A stretch of 64,000 nucleotides of DNA. Source: Candidatus Poribacteria bacterium. Its GTDB lineage: Bacteria; Poribacteria; WGA-4E; WGA-3G. The position numbers were made by a program, and so were the translations under genes. Location: assembly GCA_026706025.1 (NCBI GenBank), contig JAPOZO010000089.1, forward strand, positions 110,834 to 174,833, read 5' to 3'. Shown here in pieces: positions 31,815-41,534 of the stretch; the first letter of the stretch is position 1; every line of letters starts with the position of its first letter. The notes under the pieces are model-generated. The model was not told the DNA's origin. It did no database searches and saw only the letters and a list, made by a program, of their open reading frames with translations.

Positions 31815-33785
31815 ATGCAAAAAACAGTGTTTTTGATTTTAGCGATTGGATTGGCAATATGCGTTGTTCCGAAAAATACTATCGCCCAAGATACACAAGA
31901 TTGGCGTTTGCAGCACTTACCCGAAGGCGCGAAAGCGCGGTTCGGTAAAGGCATGATAACAGGAAATTTCGCGAGTTCCAGTGATGGAAAACGCTTAGCA
32001 GTCACATGTGCCATCGGTATTTGGATATATGATACAGAGACAGACAAACCACTTAACCTGATAACAGGGTATACGGATTGGGTTACACATGTAGCATTCA
32101 GTTCGGACGATACCCTGTTGGCAAGTGCAAGCATGGATAGCACCGTCCGTGTGCAGGATGCGCGCACCAGCACTGAACTTTGGACGCTGCAAGCCCATGA
32201 AGACAAAATCACAGACATAGCGTTTAGTCCGGATGGAAAGACACTTGCAAGTGCAAGTTCGGACGAGACCATCCGGCTGTGGGACGCACGCACTGGCAAA
32301 CATCTGCGTACGCTTGAAGGACACCTTGGGGGTGTCACAAGCGTCGCTTTTAATCCAGATGGAAAAACACTGGCGAGTGGAAGTCATGACGAAATCGTTC
32401 ATCTGTGGGATGTGGAGACAGGAAAAACGCTGCACGCGTTCATAGCGCACCAAGACAAAGCCTCAGCGTTCAGCTCGAAAATCACAGACATTGCGTTCAA
32501 CCCGGATGGGAAGCTGCTGGCAAGTGCGAGTGAAGACAAAACCGTCCGTTTGTGGGATGTAGAAACACGTGAGACTCTTCATAGATTGCGTGAGCGTAAC
32601 AGCAATGCTTTCTTAAGTGTTGCGTTTAGCCGAGATGGGAAGACGCTGGCAGGTGGCAGTTACCATACGATCCATCTATGGGATGTGCAGACGGGGACAT
32701 ACCTGCGAAAGTTGGGAGATAGCATCAATAGCAAGCGTCTTGCATTTAGCCCAGATGGGAAGACGCTAATCAGCGGCAACAGATACAACACCGTGCATCT
32801 ATTATTGAATGTGGAAACCGGCATAGAACTGCGGAAGATGATAACGCATACACAGTCCATCGGTAGCATCGCGTTTAGTCTGGATGGAAAAATACTGGCG
32901 AGTGGCGGTTTGGACAATACAGTTCATTTGTGGGATATGCAGACAGGCAAATTACTTCAGACAGATAATGTTGTGGAGTGGCATTTTCTTGCAGCAAGTG
33001 TAGCGTTCAGCCCGGACGGCAAAACAGTCGCAGGTAGCAGTTTGGACAAAACCGTGTTTTTGTGGGATGTAGAAACAGGGACAGTGGGTCTGGCGCCGCT
33101 TGAAGGTGTTACTGAGTACCAACCAGCAAGCATAGGCTCTCCTGGGGCTTGCTACGTTGCATTCAGTCCAGATGGCAAAAAACTTGTGGGGACACATTAT
33201 AAAGGCTTACTCTATTTGTGGGATATGCAAACAGGAACACGGATAAGAACAATAACATTGAACAAGCAACCTGATGAACATATAGATATGATGGATGGAA
33301 ACAGCAAGTTCACAAGCGTAACCTTCAGTCCAGACGGTTCTGTGTTGGCAATCGGATGTGATGACAGCACCGTGCGCACGTGGGATGCACATACCGGTGC
33401 CACGCTTTTGACGTTAGATAAACATAGAGATACTGTTTTTTCCGTCGCGTTCAGTCCAGATGGAAAGATACTGGCGAGCGGCAGTGCGGACAAGACCGTG
33501 CGCTTTTGGGATGCAGCCTCGGGTGAACTTATCCGGACGCTGGAAGAACATCGGGGTTCTGTTAATAGTGTCGCATTCAGTCCGGATGGCAAGATGCTGG
33601 CGAGTGGTGGTGGTGATGGCACCGTGATGTTGTGGGAGGTAAGCACCGGCAAACACCTGCGCACGCTGACAGGACATAAGGGTAGTGTCGAAGTGGCGTT
33701 CAGTCCGGATGGAAAAACACTGGCGAGTGGAAGTTGGGATGGCACCGTATTGTTGTGGGATCTCGCGGTTGATACCATGGATTAG
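31815..33785 (+). CDS. Secreted WD40 protein 4 (14 blades)
   Basis: The 656-residue protein has a signal peptide (MQKTVFLILAIGLAICVVP) with cut near IAQD, then DTQDWRLQHLPEGAKARFG and fourteen blades. Blades 9 and 10 carry long loops (TEYQPASIGSPGA and NKQPDEHIDMMDGN) where paralogue 5 also has insertions, so the loops vary in sequence but not in place. It ends VLLWDLAVDTMD, the shared C-terminus of the family. The RBS is AAAAAAGGAAA. A GGGCTT/AAGCCC hairpin (33808-33822) follows the stop codon. Confidence 0.88.
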   Translation: MQKTVFLILAIGLAICVVPKNTIAQDTQDWRLQHLPEGAKARFGKGMITGNFASSSDGKRLAVTCAIGIWIYDTETDKPLNLITGYTDWVTHVAFSSDDTLLASASMDSTVRVQDARTSTELWTLQAHEDKITDIAFSPDGKTLASASSDETIRLWDARTGKHLRTLEGHLGGVTSVAFNPDGKTLASGSHDEIVHLWDVETGKTLHAFIAHQDKASAFSSKITDIAFNPDGKLLASASEDKTVRLWDVETRETLHRLRERNSNAFLSVAFSRDGKTLAGGSYHTIHLWDVQTGTYLRKLGDSINSKRLAFSPDGKTLISGNRYNTVHLLLNVETGIELRKMITHTQSIGSIAFSLDGKILASGGLDNTVHLWDMQTGKLLQTDNVVEWHFLAASVAFSPDGKTVAGSSLDKTVFLWDVETGTVGLAPLEGVTEYQPASIGSPGACYVAFSPDGKKLVGTHYKGLLYLWDMQTGTRIRTITLNKQPDEHIDMMDGNSKFTSVTFSPDGSVLAIGCDDSTVRTWDAHTGATLLTLDKHRDTVFSVAFSPDGKILASGSADKTVRFWDAASGELIRTLEEHRGSVNSVAFSPDGKMLASGGGDGTVMLWEVSTGKHLRTLTGHKGSVEVAFSPDGKTLASGSWDGTVLLWDLAVDTMD

Positions 33786-33925
33786 GTTGCGCACCTCATA
33801 AGTAGGAGGGCTTTGTAAGCCCGATTGACTATCACTGATAACTGAAGCTGATAATCATATCCTTCCTATTCCTAACGCATGTTGTAAGAAAATTAAAGAC
33901 AATCCGTCTGAAAAAGGAAATTCTC

Positions 33926-35932
33926 ATGCAAAAAACATTGATTTTGATTTTAGCGATTGGATTCGCGATGTGTATTACTTCACAAAATAGCATTGCACAA
34001 GACACACAAGACTGGCATTTGCGGGGATTACCCGAAGGTACCAAAGCGCGGTTCGGCAGAGGCACAATAACTGGCAGCTTCGCGAGTTCACATGATGGGA
34101 AACGTTTGGCGGTGCCGTGTAGCATCGGTATTTGGATATACGACACAGAAACCGACAAACCACTCAACCTGCTAACACGGTATACAAGTGAAGTTTCGAG
34201 TGAGCGAACTGTTCAAGATAGAAAGTTTCTCCGGATATTTACAGAGGATATAGAAGGCGTTTTGAGCGTAGCCTTCAGTCCGGACGATACCTTGTTGGCA
34301 AGTACAAACCACGATAAAACCGTCTGTGTGTGGGATGCACGCACCGGCACCGAACTTCAGACGATGCAAGGACATAAGGATAAACCCACAGATGTAGAAT
34401 TTAGCCCGGATGGCAAGCTGCTGGCGAGTGCAAGTGATGACGAGACCATCCGTTTGTGGGAGGTAAGCACTGGCACCCATCTCCGCACGCTTGAAGAACA
34501 TATTGACGGTGTTACAAGTGTAACTTTCAATCCAAATGGAAAAACACTGGCAAGTGGAAGTGATGACAAAACCGTTCGTCTCTGGGATGTGGAGACAGGG
34601 AAAACGCTGCACACCTTCATGGGACATGAGTACAAAGTCTATGACCTTGCGTTCAGCCCGGATGGAAAAATACTGGCGAGTGTAAGTGAGGACACGACCG
34701 CGCGTTTATGGGATGTGCAGACAGGCGAAACGCTGCATAGATTAGATGAGCATAACCATAATGACCTCTTTAGTGTAGCATTCAGCCCGGATGGAAAATT
34801 GTTGGCGAGCGGAAGCTATAGAATTACGCTTCTATGGGATGTACAAACAGGGACCTACCTGCAAATGTTGGGAGATAGGATTGGTAGCAGCAGCCTTGCA
34901 TTTAGCCCTGATGGGAAGACACTGATAAGCGGCAGCAGGTACAACACCGTGCACCTGTTGGCGGTCGAAACCGGCATAGAACTTCGGACGATGATAGCGC
35001 ATACACAGACGATCCGTAGCATCGCCTTCAGCCCGGATGGAAAAACACTGGCAGCTGGCGGTTGGGACAATACAGTGCATTTGTGGAATCTACAGACGGG
35101 CAAGTCTCTTCAGATGGATAATGTTGTGGAATGGCATGCCCCCGATAGTGTTGCATTCAGTCCGGATGGAAAAACAGTGGCAGCTGGCAGCTCAAACAAG
35201 ACCGTGTTTTGGTGGGATGTAGAAACAGGGGCAGTGCGTCCGGCTCCGCTTGAAGGTAATGCTGTTACCGATCCAGTCAGCCTCGTTACGAGTTGCTACG
35301 TTGCGTTTAGCCCTGATGGTAAAAAGTTTGTGAACGCGAATGAAAGGGGTTTCATTTATTTCTGGGATTTGCAAACAGGGAAACGTATAAATGAGATAAC
35401 ATTGGATGTGAAAACAGATAAACCTATAAAGACGAGGATCGTGAATCAACATGTGTTCACAAGCGTAGTGTTCAGTCCGGATGGAAAAATACTGGCGAAT
35501 GGGAGTCATGACGGTACCGTGCGCACGTGGGATGTACATACCGGCAATCCGCTCTTGAAGTTAGATGAACATAAAGCTAATGTTTATTGCGTCACGTTCA
35601 GTCCGGATGGAAAGATATTGGCGAGTGGCGGTGCGGATAATACTGTGCGCTTTTGGGATGCAGTGTCGGGTGAACGCATTCGGACCCTAAAAGCGCATGG
35701 ATTTATTTATAGTATAGCGTTTAGTCCGGACGGTAAGACCCTGGCAAGTGACGGTGGTAATCACACTGTGATGTTGTGGGAGGTAAACACTGGCAAACAG
35801 CTGCGGACACTAAAAGGGCATCGGAATGGTGTTACGAGCGTAGCATTCAGTCCGGATGGAAAGACGCTGGCGAGTAGCAGTTGGGATGGCACTGTGTTGT
35901 TGTGGGATATCGCAGTTGATACTATGGATTAG
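33926..35932 (+). CDS. Secreted WD40 protein 5 (14 blades)
   Basis: The 668-residue protein resembles paralogue 4 over the full length, including the variable loops of blades 9-10 (VTDPVSLVTS, KTDKPIKTRIVNQHV). It has a unique 20-residue insertion after blade 1 (SSERTVQDRKFLRIFTEDIE). The signal peptide is MQKTLILILAIGFAMCITS; the Cys there is not in a strong lipobox. The 3' flank (GCGCACCTCATAAGTAGGAG) is nearly identical to that of paralogue 4, which shows that the duplication unit spans gene plus flank. Confidence 0.88.
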   Translation: MQKTLILILAIGFAMCITSQNSIAQDTQDWHLRGLPEGTKARFGRGTITGSFASSHDGKRLAVPCSIGIWIYDTETDKPLNLLTRYTSEVSSERTVQDRKFLRIFTEDIEGVLSVAFSPDDTLLASTNHDKTVCVWDARTGTELQTMQGHKDKPTDVEFSPDGKLLASASDDETIRLWEVSTGTHLRTLEEHIDGVTSVTFNPNGKTLASGSDDKTVRLWDVETGKTLHTFMGHEYKVYDLAFSPDGKILASVSEDTTARLWDVQTGETLHRLDEHNHNDLFSVAFSPDGKLLASGSYRITLLWDVQTGTYLQMLGDRIGSSSLAFSPDGKTLISGSRYNTVHLLAVETGIELRTMIAHTQTIRSIAFSPDGKTLAAGGWDNTVHLWNLQTGKSLQMDNVVEWHAPDSVAFSPDGKTVAAGSSNKTVFWWDVETGAVRPAPLEGNAVTDPVSLVTSCYVAFSPDGKKFVNANERGFIYFWDLQTGKRINEITLDVKTDKPIKTRIVNQHVFTSVVFSPDGKILANGSHDGTVRTWDVHTGNPLLKLDEHKANVYCVTFSPDGKILASGGADNTVRFWDAVSGERIRTLKAHGFIYSIAFSPDGKTLASDGGNHTVMLWEVNTGKQLRTLKGHRNGVTSVAFSPDGKTLASSSWDGTVLLWDIAVDTMD

Positions 35933-36085
35933 GCTGCGCACCTCATAAGTAGGAGGGCGTTGTAAGCCCGATCGACTATCACTAATAGCCGACAAATGAA
36001 AGCCAATAACCAATAATCACATCCCTTTTTATCACTAACGCATGTTGTCCTTAAAGACAATCCCTCCGAAAAAGGAAATTTTCTT

Positions 36086-38080
36086 ATGGAAAAAATATTA
36101 GCATTGATTTTAGCGATTGGGTTCGCGATATGCGCCGTTCACCAAATCACCATCGCACAAGAGCCGCAGGACTTGCATTTAAGGTACTTACCCAAAGGCG
36201 TGAAAGCACGGCACGGGAAAGGCTCGTTATCGGGAACGATCGCAAGTTCCGCTGATGGAAAACATTTAGCGGTCGCGTGTAACATCGGTATTTGGATACA
36301 TGACGTAGAAACGGGCAAAATACTTAATCTGCTAACAGGGCATACAAATTGGGTGCTAAGCGTAGTGTTTAGTCCAGATGGGAAGATGTTGGCAAGCACA
36401 AGCGAAGACCACACTGTCCGTTTATGGAACGCACAAACCGGTGCTGAACTTCGGACGATACGAGAACATGAAAAATCTACCAAGAGCGTAGCATTCAGTC
36501 CGGATGGGAAGATGCTCGCAAGTGGCAGTATAGACGAGACCATCCGGTTGTGGGATGTGGAGACCGGCACAAATCTTCGCGTGCTGGTAGCGCATGAAGG
36601 GGGTGTCATATGCGTAGCGTTTAGTCCGGACGGGAAAATACTGGCAAGCTCAGGTTTAGACAGAACCGTCCGGCTGTGGGATGTGAAAACGGGAAATTCT
36701 ATTCGGACGCTAACAGGGCATCAGGGCGATGTCTATGCCGCAGTATTCAGTCCGGATGGCAAAACGCTGGCGAGTGCAAGTCAGGATCAGAGCGCGCGTT
36801 TGTGGGATGTGCATACCGGCAAGTCTCTTCAGACATTGACTGGGCATAGTTCTGTTGTTGAAGATGTAGCGTTTAGTCCAGATGGGCAGACATTGGCGAG
36901 TACAAGTGCCGACAAGACCATCTGTCTATGGGATGTGCAAACAGGGACACAGCTGCGAGTGTTGTCGGGGCATCAATGGGGTAGCGAGCGCGTTATATTT
37001 AGTCCGGATGGGAAAACGCTAATGAGCGGTAGCATGGATGACACCGTGCGCCTGTGGGATGTGGAAACCGGAAAGGAACTTAGAAAGATAGTAGATCGGA
37101 TAATAATGCCTGTCTATAGCTTAGCGTTCAGCCCAGACGGTAAAATACTGGCAGGTGGCACTCGGGATTATATCCTCTACTTGTGGAATGCACAGACGGG
37201 GGCATTGTTGCGGACACTTGTGAGTGATAACTATCTTGTCAGAGGCGTTGCGTTCAGTCCAGATGGGCAGACATTGGCAACCAGCGGTTTAAACAATACC
37301 GTGTATTTGTGGGATATAAAAACAGGGGACAGACTGCCGCCACTGGTTGCACATAAACACGGGGTCTCAAGCATCGCATACAGCCCGGACGGAAAAACGC
37401 TCGCGAGTGCAAGTCGTCAAAACACTGTGTATTTGTGGGATATCCAAACAGGGAAACCTATACGTCCGATGCCCAAACATAAAAAATTGGAGGATCCGGA
37501 AGAGATACAAAAACTTACTGATCGTATGCTAAAGGGTGATAAGGAAGCAGCACAGAAGCTTCGTAAAAGTCTACATCAGGTATTGGATCCTCGGGGATTT
37601 GTCTCTCACATCACGTTCAGTCCAGATGGCACCCTGTTAGCGAGCGGCGGTGATGATGAGATTGTGCGGGTATGGAATGTGCAGACCGACACCCTTCTTT
37701 TCACTTTGGATAAACATAGTGATTCTGTAAATTGCGTAGCATTCAGTCCGGATGGAAAGATATTGGCGAGTTGCAGTACGGACGGCACCACGCGTTTCTG
37801 GGATCCAATGTCGGGTGAACTCATGCGCACGATAGAAGCACATCAGGGACATGTTTATAGCATCGCGTTCAGCCCGGATGGAAAGACATTGGCAAGTTCA
37901 GGTCTGGACGAAGCTATTCGTCTGTGGGATGTGGAAACTGGCACACATCTGCGGACACTGGATGCACATCGGAATGCTGCTATTGAAATAGCATTCAGCC
38001 CGGACGGAAAGACGTTGGCGAGTGCAAGTCCGGATGGCATCGTGTTGTTATGGGATCTCATATCTGATAATGTGGATTAG
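36086..38080 (+). CDS. Secreted WD40 protein 6 (14 blades)
   Basis: The 664-residue protein has the family signal (MEKILALILAIGFAICAV), then a QEPQDLHLRYLPKGVKARHG lead and fourteen blades. Blade 10 is followed by a long charged insertion (KKLEDPEEIQKLTDRMLKGD and on to QVLDPRGF) of about 40 residues. It is predicted helical and not seen in other members; it could be a ligand-specific arm. The protein ends LLWDLISDNVD. This gene closes the array; the next gene is convergent. Confidence 0.88.
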   Translation: MEKILALILAIGFAICAVHQITIAQEPQDLHLRYLPKGVKARHGKGSLSGTIASSADGKHLAVACNIGIWIHDVETGKILNLLTGHTNWVLSVVFSPDGKMLASTSEDHTVRLWNAQTGAELRTIREHEKSTKSVAFSPDGKMLASGSIDETIRLWDVETGTNLRVLVAHEGGVICVAFSPDGKILASSGLDRTVRLWDVKTGNSIRTLTGHQGDVYAAVFSPDGKTLASASQDQSARLWDVHTGKSLQTLTGHSSVVEDVAFSPDGQTLASTSADKTICLWDVQTGTQLRVLSGHQWGSERVIFSPDGKTLMSGSMDDTVRLWDVETGKELRKIVDRIIMPVYSLAFSPDGKILAGGTRDYILYLWNAQTGALLRTLVSDNYLVRGVAFSPDGQTLATSGLNNTVYLWDIKTGDRLPPLVAHKHGVSSIAYSPDGKTLASASRQNTVYLWDIQTGKPIRPMPKHKKLEDPEEIQKLTDRMLKGDKEAAQKLRKSLHQVLDPRGFVSHITFSPDGTLLASGGDDEIVRVWNVQTDTLLFTLDKHSDSVNCVAFSPDGKILASCSTDGTTRFWDPMSGELMRTIEAHQGHVYSIAFSPDGKTLASSGLDEAIRLWDVETGTHLRTLDAHRNAAIEIAFSPDGKTLASASPDGIVLLWDLISDNVD

Positions 38081-38104
38081 ACTGCACATCAGACATTATG
38101 AGTA

Positions 38105-38124
38105 GGCGGGTGCTGGGACCCGCC
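38105..38124. terminator. Hairpin between WD40 array and convergent gene
   Basis: GGCGGGT and ACCCGCC form a 7-bp stem around GCTGGG. It lies 25 bases past the WD40 stop codon and 9 bases past the stop codon of the opposite gene. Confidence 0.5.
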
Positions 38125-38132
38125 CTTACATT

Positions 38133-39308
38133 TTAACGCCGCGCATACTGAGATTCCGCAGGTGCGCGGTATTTGACATTGAGGTGTGGTGTTTCTAATC
38201 TGACATGTCCTTGAAGGCGCGAAGTCAAGCAACTCTCCAATGCACCGCTTACCAACAAAGTGCGCTCTGCCGGATACGGCGCTATACCCGTCTCAAAAAG
38301 TTCCTCAATCTTGGCGATAAGACACGCGGAATAGGTGACGTTCGGGGTCGGCGTTAAGAAAAACTGCGTAGACACTGGCACTGGCTCATCCTTGAGTTTC
38401 GCGGCGAAACAGTAGTCACGGACCGCACCGTTAAGCATCAAAAGTGTCGCCCTTAATCCGTCGTTATATTCAATGAAATAGGCAGATGGGTTCTCGACGA
38501 GCCGATAGATTTCACCGTTACGGATCATATCTTGCGTTCGACCGTCTTCATCTGTTAAACCGCACGGTGTATCGCTCCTCGAAAGTGCCGCTTCCAGCAA
38601 TTCCAGAGACCAACGTCCATCTTCACCTGCCTTCCAGACCTCCTCACCATCTATTAATTGGACAGCAGCGACTCCAGTTTCACCACCTTTTCGGCGTTCT
38701 ATCATACACTGCATCGCCTCCAAAGCGTGATAATCCATCGGGTCTGAACCGCCAACGCCTACCATGAGCCCCTCTTCTATTTCGCACTCCAACGGCAGTT
38801 CGACATCCGGCAATCGCCACGTGACGGGCAGCGACGAACCCGAAAGCACCCCAAAACCGAGCCGGTGTCCGTCGTCTACCATCTCCTTCGCTTTCTCGAA
38901 ACTGTAAGAGAGGTGTTTATCGTTGAAGATAGGCACAGCGCGTCCGTCTTCTTCAAAAACCTTGACACACTCTTTGAAAAATTCATACCGTGGGTACAAC
39001 ACCTGACTTTTTTCATTCGTAGGATAATCACCGTGTTCGCCAATCGAAAGCACTGCGTCCACAGCGAGTTCATCACCACCGCATCGGAGTGCCTCGGCAA
39101 TCGTAGGATAAACTGAAAATCCAAATTCTCTGGCACGATCTTCGCTCTGATTGCCCTCTGGTTTCTGGTCAACATAGAGAGAAACGACTTTCATATCTGG
39201 TCGGTGCCACGTGCCCTCTTTTGGATAGCCGACAAGAAACCGATCTGCAAAATGTTGCGCATGTGATAGGTAACGGTAGATCGTGGTAATAACTGCAATT
39301 CGTTTCAT
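38133..39308 (-). CDS. Conserved protein of unknown function, paralogue 1
   Basis: The 391-residue protein opens with KRIAVITTIYRYLSHAQHFA, which has the look of a Rossmann-type first strand and loop. Other conserved blocks shared with its neighbour are YPTIAEALRCGGDELAVDAV, LSIGEHGDYPTNEKSQVLYP, VPIFNDKHLSY, GSSLPVTWRLP, DYHALEAMQCMIERRKGGE, and AERTLLVSGALES. No signal peptide or known motif was recognised. ATG 39308 follows GGAGG by ten bases and starts four bases after its partner's stop codon. I do not assign a function. Confidence 0.8.
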   Translation of the reverse strand: MKRIAVITTIYRYLSHAQHFADRFLVGYPKEGTWHRPDMKVVSLYVDQKPEGNQSEDRAREFGFSVYPTIAEALRCGGDELAVDAVLSIGEHGDYPTNEKSQVLYPRYEFFKECVKVFEEDGRAVPIFNDKHLSYSFEKAKEMVDDGHRLGFGVLSGSSLPVTWRLPDVELPLECEIEEGLMVGVGGSDPMDYHALEAMQCMIERRKGGETGVAAVQLIDGEEVWKAGEDGRWSLELLEAALSRSDTPCGLTDEDGRTQDMIRNGEIYRLVENPSAYFIEYNDGLRATLLMLNGAVRDYCFAAKLKDEPVPVSTQFFLTPTPNVTYSACLIAKIEELFETGIAPYPAERTLLVSGALESCLTSRLQGHVRLETPHLNVKYRAPAESQYARR

Positions 39309-39312
39309 AGCT

Positions 39313-40506
39313 TCATGTCCTCCAGAAGGTCGAATCTTTTGTTGACTGATACGCGATGTCCAGATGTGGTGTCTCCTGTCTTGTACTATCGGCAAAGAGG
39401 CTATCAACACCTGCTGCGACAAGTCCTGTCGTCAACAATGTGCGTTCAACTGGATAGGTTGCCTCGCCTGTCAGAAACATTTGCTCAATATTGTTGACCA
39501 GCGGCGAAAAGAAGTTCGCTAATGTCGTCCGCGCGGGTGGCATTGGGAGATACATCTGCGTTGAAAGGATTTCGTCGCCTGAACCGATGTAAGCAGCAAA
39601 GTTGAAATCCTGGACCAATCCGTTCATCAGAATCATCGTAGACTTCAACCCATCATTGTGTTCATACTGATACGCGATCGGGTCTTTCACAATCTCCTTT
39701 AGTTCGTCCAACGTCGGAAACGGATTGTTAAACCCTGGGCGTGATGGTGTAAGCGTATGACTCCGACAGAGTGCCGTTTCAAAGAGTTCTCGCGACCAGA
39801 GTTCGGTGTGATGCGCTTCCCAAAACGCGTCACCGCGATATGCCTGCAGCCATTTCACGCCACTTTCGCCACCTTCGCGCCGTTCTACCATACACTGTAA
39901 GGTTTCTAAGGCGTGGAAATCGTAACTATCTACACCGCCGTAGCCGACACATACCCCCTCAGAAACCGGAACACCGAGCGGCATATCAATTGACGGCGTG
40001 CGCCACGTAACGGGTAGTGATGAACCCGCCATAAAAGCAAAGTTCATGTCTTGGGAGATGTCGTACATCTCACGCGCCCATTCCCAGTTCCACGAGAGGT
40101 GTTTATCATTGAATACTGGCACACCGCGTCCGCTACGTTCAAACACCTCACCCATCTGCATGAAGTGCTCATAGCGCGGATAGAGGCGTTGTCCCTTCTC
40201 GTTGGAAGGATACTCGCCGTGTTCCCCGATAATCAGGACCCCGTCAACAGCCAATTCTTCACCGCCGAGCGTAAGTGCTTCGGCAATTGTGGGATACCCC
40301 TTCATTGAGGGGAAACGCTCCAGACGGTCGCGGCTGAGGTCATTATCTTTAACCTGTTCAACGAAGAGAGAAACGAGATCCATCGGCGGGTGATGGTGTC
40401 GGCTGTTCCACCCATACCCCTCTAAGAACCGATCAACGATGTGCTGTGTGTGTGAGTATTTATGATAAATCGTCGCAATCGCAGCAATTTTGGGTCGTTT
40501 TTCCAT
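39313..40506 (-). CDS. Conserved protein of unknown function, paralogue 2
   Basis: The 397-residue protein is homologous along its length to the downstream gene, with the same blocks: IATIYHKYSHTQHIVDRFL, YPTIAEALTLGGEELAVDGV, LIIGEHGEYPSNEKGQRLYP, VPVFNDKHLSW, GSSLPVTWR and DFHALETLQCMVERREGGE. ATG 40506 aligns with the paralogue start; the frame continues 36 codons upstream without similarity. The two are only moderately alike, so the duplication is old and both have been kept, possibly as a heteromer. Confidence 0.8.
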   Translation of the reverse strand: MEKRPKIAAIATIYHKYSHTQHIVDRFLEGYGWNSRHHHPPMDLVSLFVEQVKDNDLSRDRLERFPSMKGYPTIAEALTLGGEELAVDGVLIIGEHGEYPSNEKGQRLYPRYEHFMQMGEVFERSGRGVPVFNDKHLSWNWEWAREMYDISQDMNFAFMAGSSLPVTWRTPSIDMPLGVPVSEGVCVGYGGVDSYDFHALETLQCMVERREGGESGVKWLQAYRGDAFWEAHHTELWSRELFETALCRSHTLTPSRPGFNNPFPTLDELKEIVKDPIAYQYEHNDGLKSTMILMNGLVQDFNFAAYIGSGDEILSTQMYLPMPPARTTLANFFSPLVNNIEQMFLTGEATYPVERTLLTTGLVAAGVDSLFADSTRQETPHLDIAYQSTKDSTFWRT

Positions 40507-40739
40507 AATCAACTTCCTTGTTGCAGCCCAACCATGCCAAACGAGAATTATTGGGCTGTGGTATTGAGTTCCGACAGGATTGACTATTATAACGCCCAAT
40601 CGAGACAAAATCAAGTAAAAAAGTGGAAGTGTTAAAAAGCCGTGAGGCGGAATTCGTCTTTACAAATGAACCGATAAAAGAGATGTTACTGTGGCATTTT
40701 GGTCGAAAATATGGTATCCTAATATGCCACATTAATTAC

Positions 40740-40895
40740 ATGGAACTTTATCCGATGTCCAGCGAGAGTGAAACTGTTACAATTGTTGCAGTGTTTTATA
40801 GTGAAGTGGGTGCTCAGGAAGCGTATAATGATGTCTTGAGTGCTATAAAGGAGGGAACAAAATTCGTTGAGATTACAGGAGATGCCTTAGATTAA
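40740..40895 (+). CDS. Small protein of unknown function
   Basis: A 51-residue frame starts MELYPMSSESETVTIVAVFY and ends IKEGTKFVEITGDALD. The same frame is open back to 40623. It has balanced, protein-like composition with a beta-alpha-beta feel, but no family was recognised. An inverted repeat GTGGCAT/ATGCCAC (40691-40731) precedes it and may be regulatory. It could also be a gene relic. Confidence 0.4.
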   Translation: MELYPMSSESETVTIVAVFYSEVGAQEAYNDVLSAIKEGTKFVEITGDALD

Positions 40896-40973
40896 TTACG
40901 AAGAGAGAAGTATATTTGAGGATGTCTCAATCCAAAAATCGGCAGCTAACCGAAAACAAATAAGGAAGGTTTT

Positions 40974-41534
40974 ATGATAAATAAAAGGTTTCTCACTGAA
41001 ACGTTCACTGTTTTTCTGATGGTTCTGTTGATTTTGGTAAGCGTTGGAGACACGGCTGCCCAAACGGATATTGCAGCCGTGGCAAAACGTGATGCCGAAA
41101 GAGATGCCAAACGGGTCTCTAAATTAAAATGGTTTGCCAGCGGCTTTTTCGGGAGTGCGCTGCCTTGTCTTTCGTTGTTCGCTTTACTTTATGGCGACGC
41201 CCATGGGGTCTATATTGAAGATGATATTCCCCGTGTCTTTGGACCTGACACACTTTATATGTGTTGTACAGCGGGTATCGGCGCGGGTATGCTGCTGCCG
41301 ACGGGGTATGCGATCTTCCATTCACCGACGCTCCCTGCTGAGGCGTTTTTAGGGAAATCACCGGATTACATTGCGGCTTACACTTCGGTTGACACTTTGG
41401 TTGACAGAAGACAAGCTCGAGCTCAGCGTGCCGCATTCAGCGCAATGGGGTGTCTGACCGGTATATCTGTCGGGACATTGATCCTTTCTACATGCCTCCC
41501 AGAAAGTTACGAGACAGAGGACAAGCCATTTTAG
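40974..41534 (+). CDS. Membrane protein of unknown function
   Basis: The 186-residue product has a signal peptide (FLMVLLILVSVGDTAAQ), a short charged helix with KRDAERDAKRVSK repeats, then two or three hydrophobic segments (FASGFFGSALPCLSLFALLY, MCCTAGIGAGMLLPTGYAIF, AMGCLTGISVGTLILSTCLP). The glycine-rich helices resemble small envelope proteins; no function can be assigned. AAGGAAGG lies five bases before the ATG. Confidence 0.65.
   Translation: MINKRFLTETFTVFLMVLLILVSVGDTAAQTDIAAVAKRDAERDAKRVSKLKWFASGFFGSALPCLSLFALLYGDAHGVYIEDDIPRVFGPDTLYMCCTAGIGAGMLLPTGYAIFHSPTLPAEAFLGKSPDYIAAYTSVDTLVDRRQARAQRAAFSAMGCLTGISVGTLILSTCLPESYETEDKPF

Noticed and set aside
26331..38080. Regular DNA periodicity of about 126 bases that could suggest a CRISPR or satellite
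   Set aside because: It is fully explained by coding WD40 blades; repeats are too long and too variable for CRISPR, and the frame is kept throughout.
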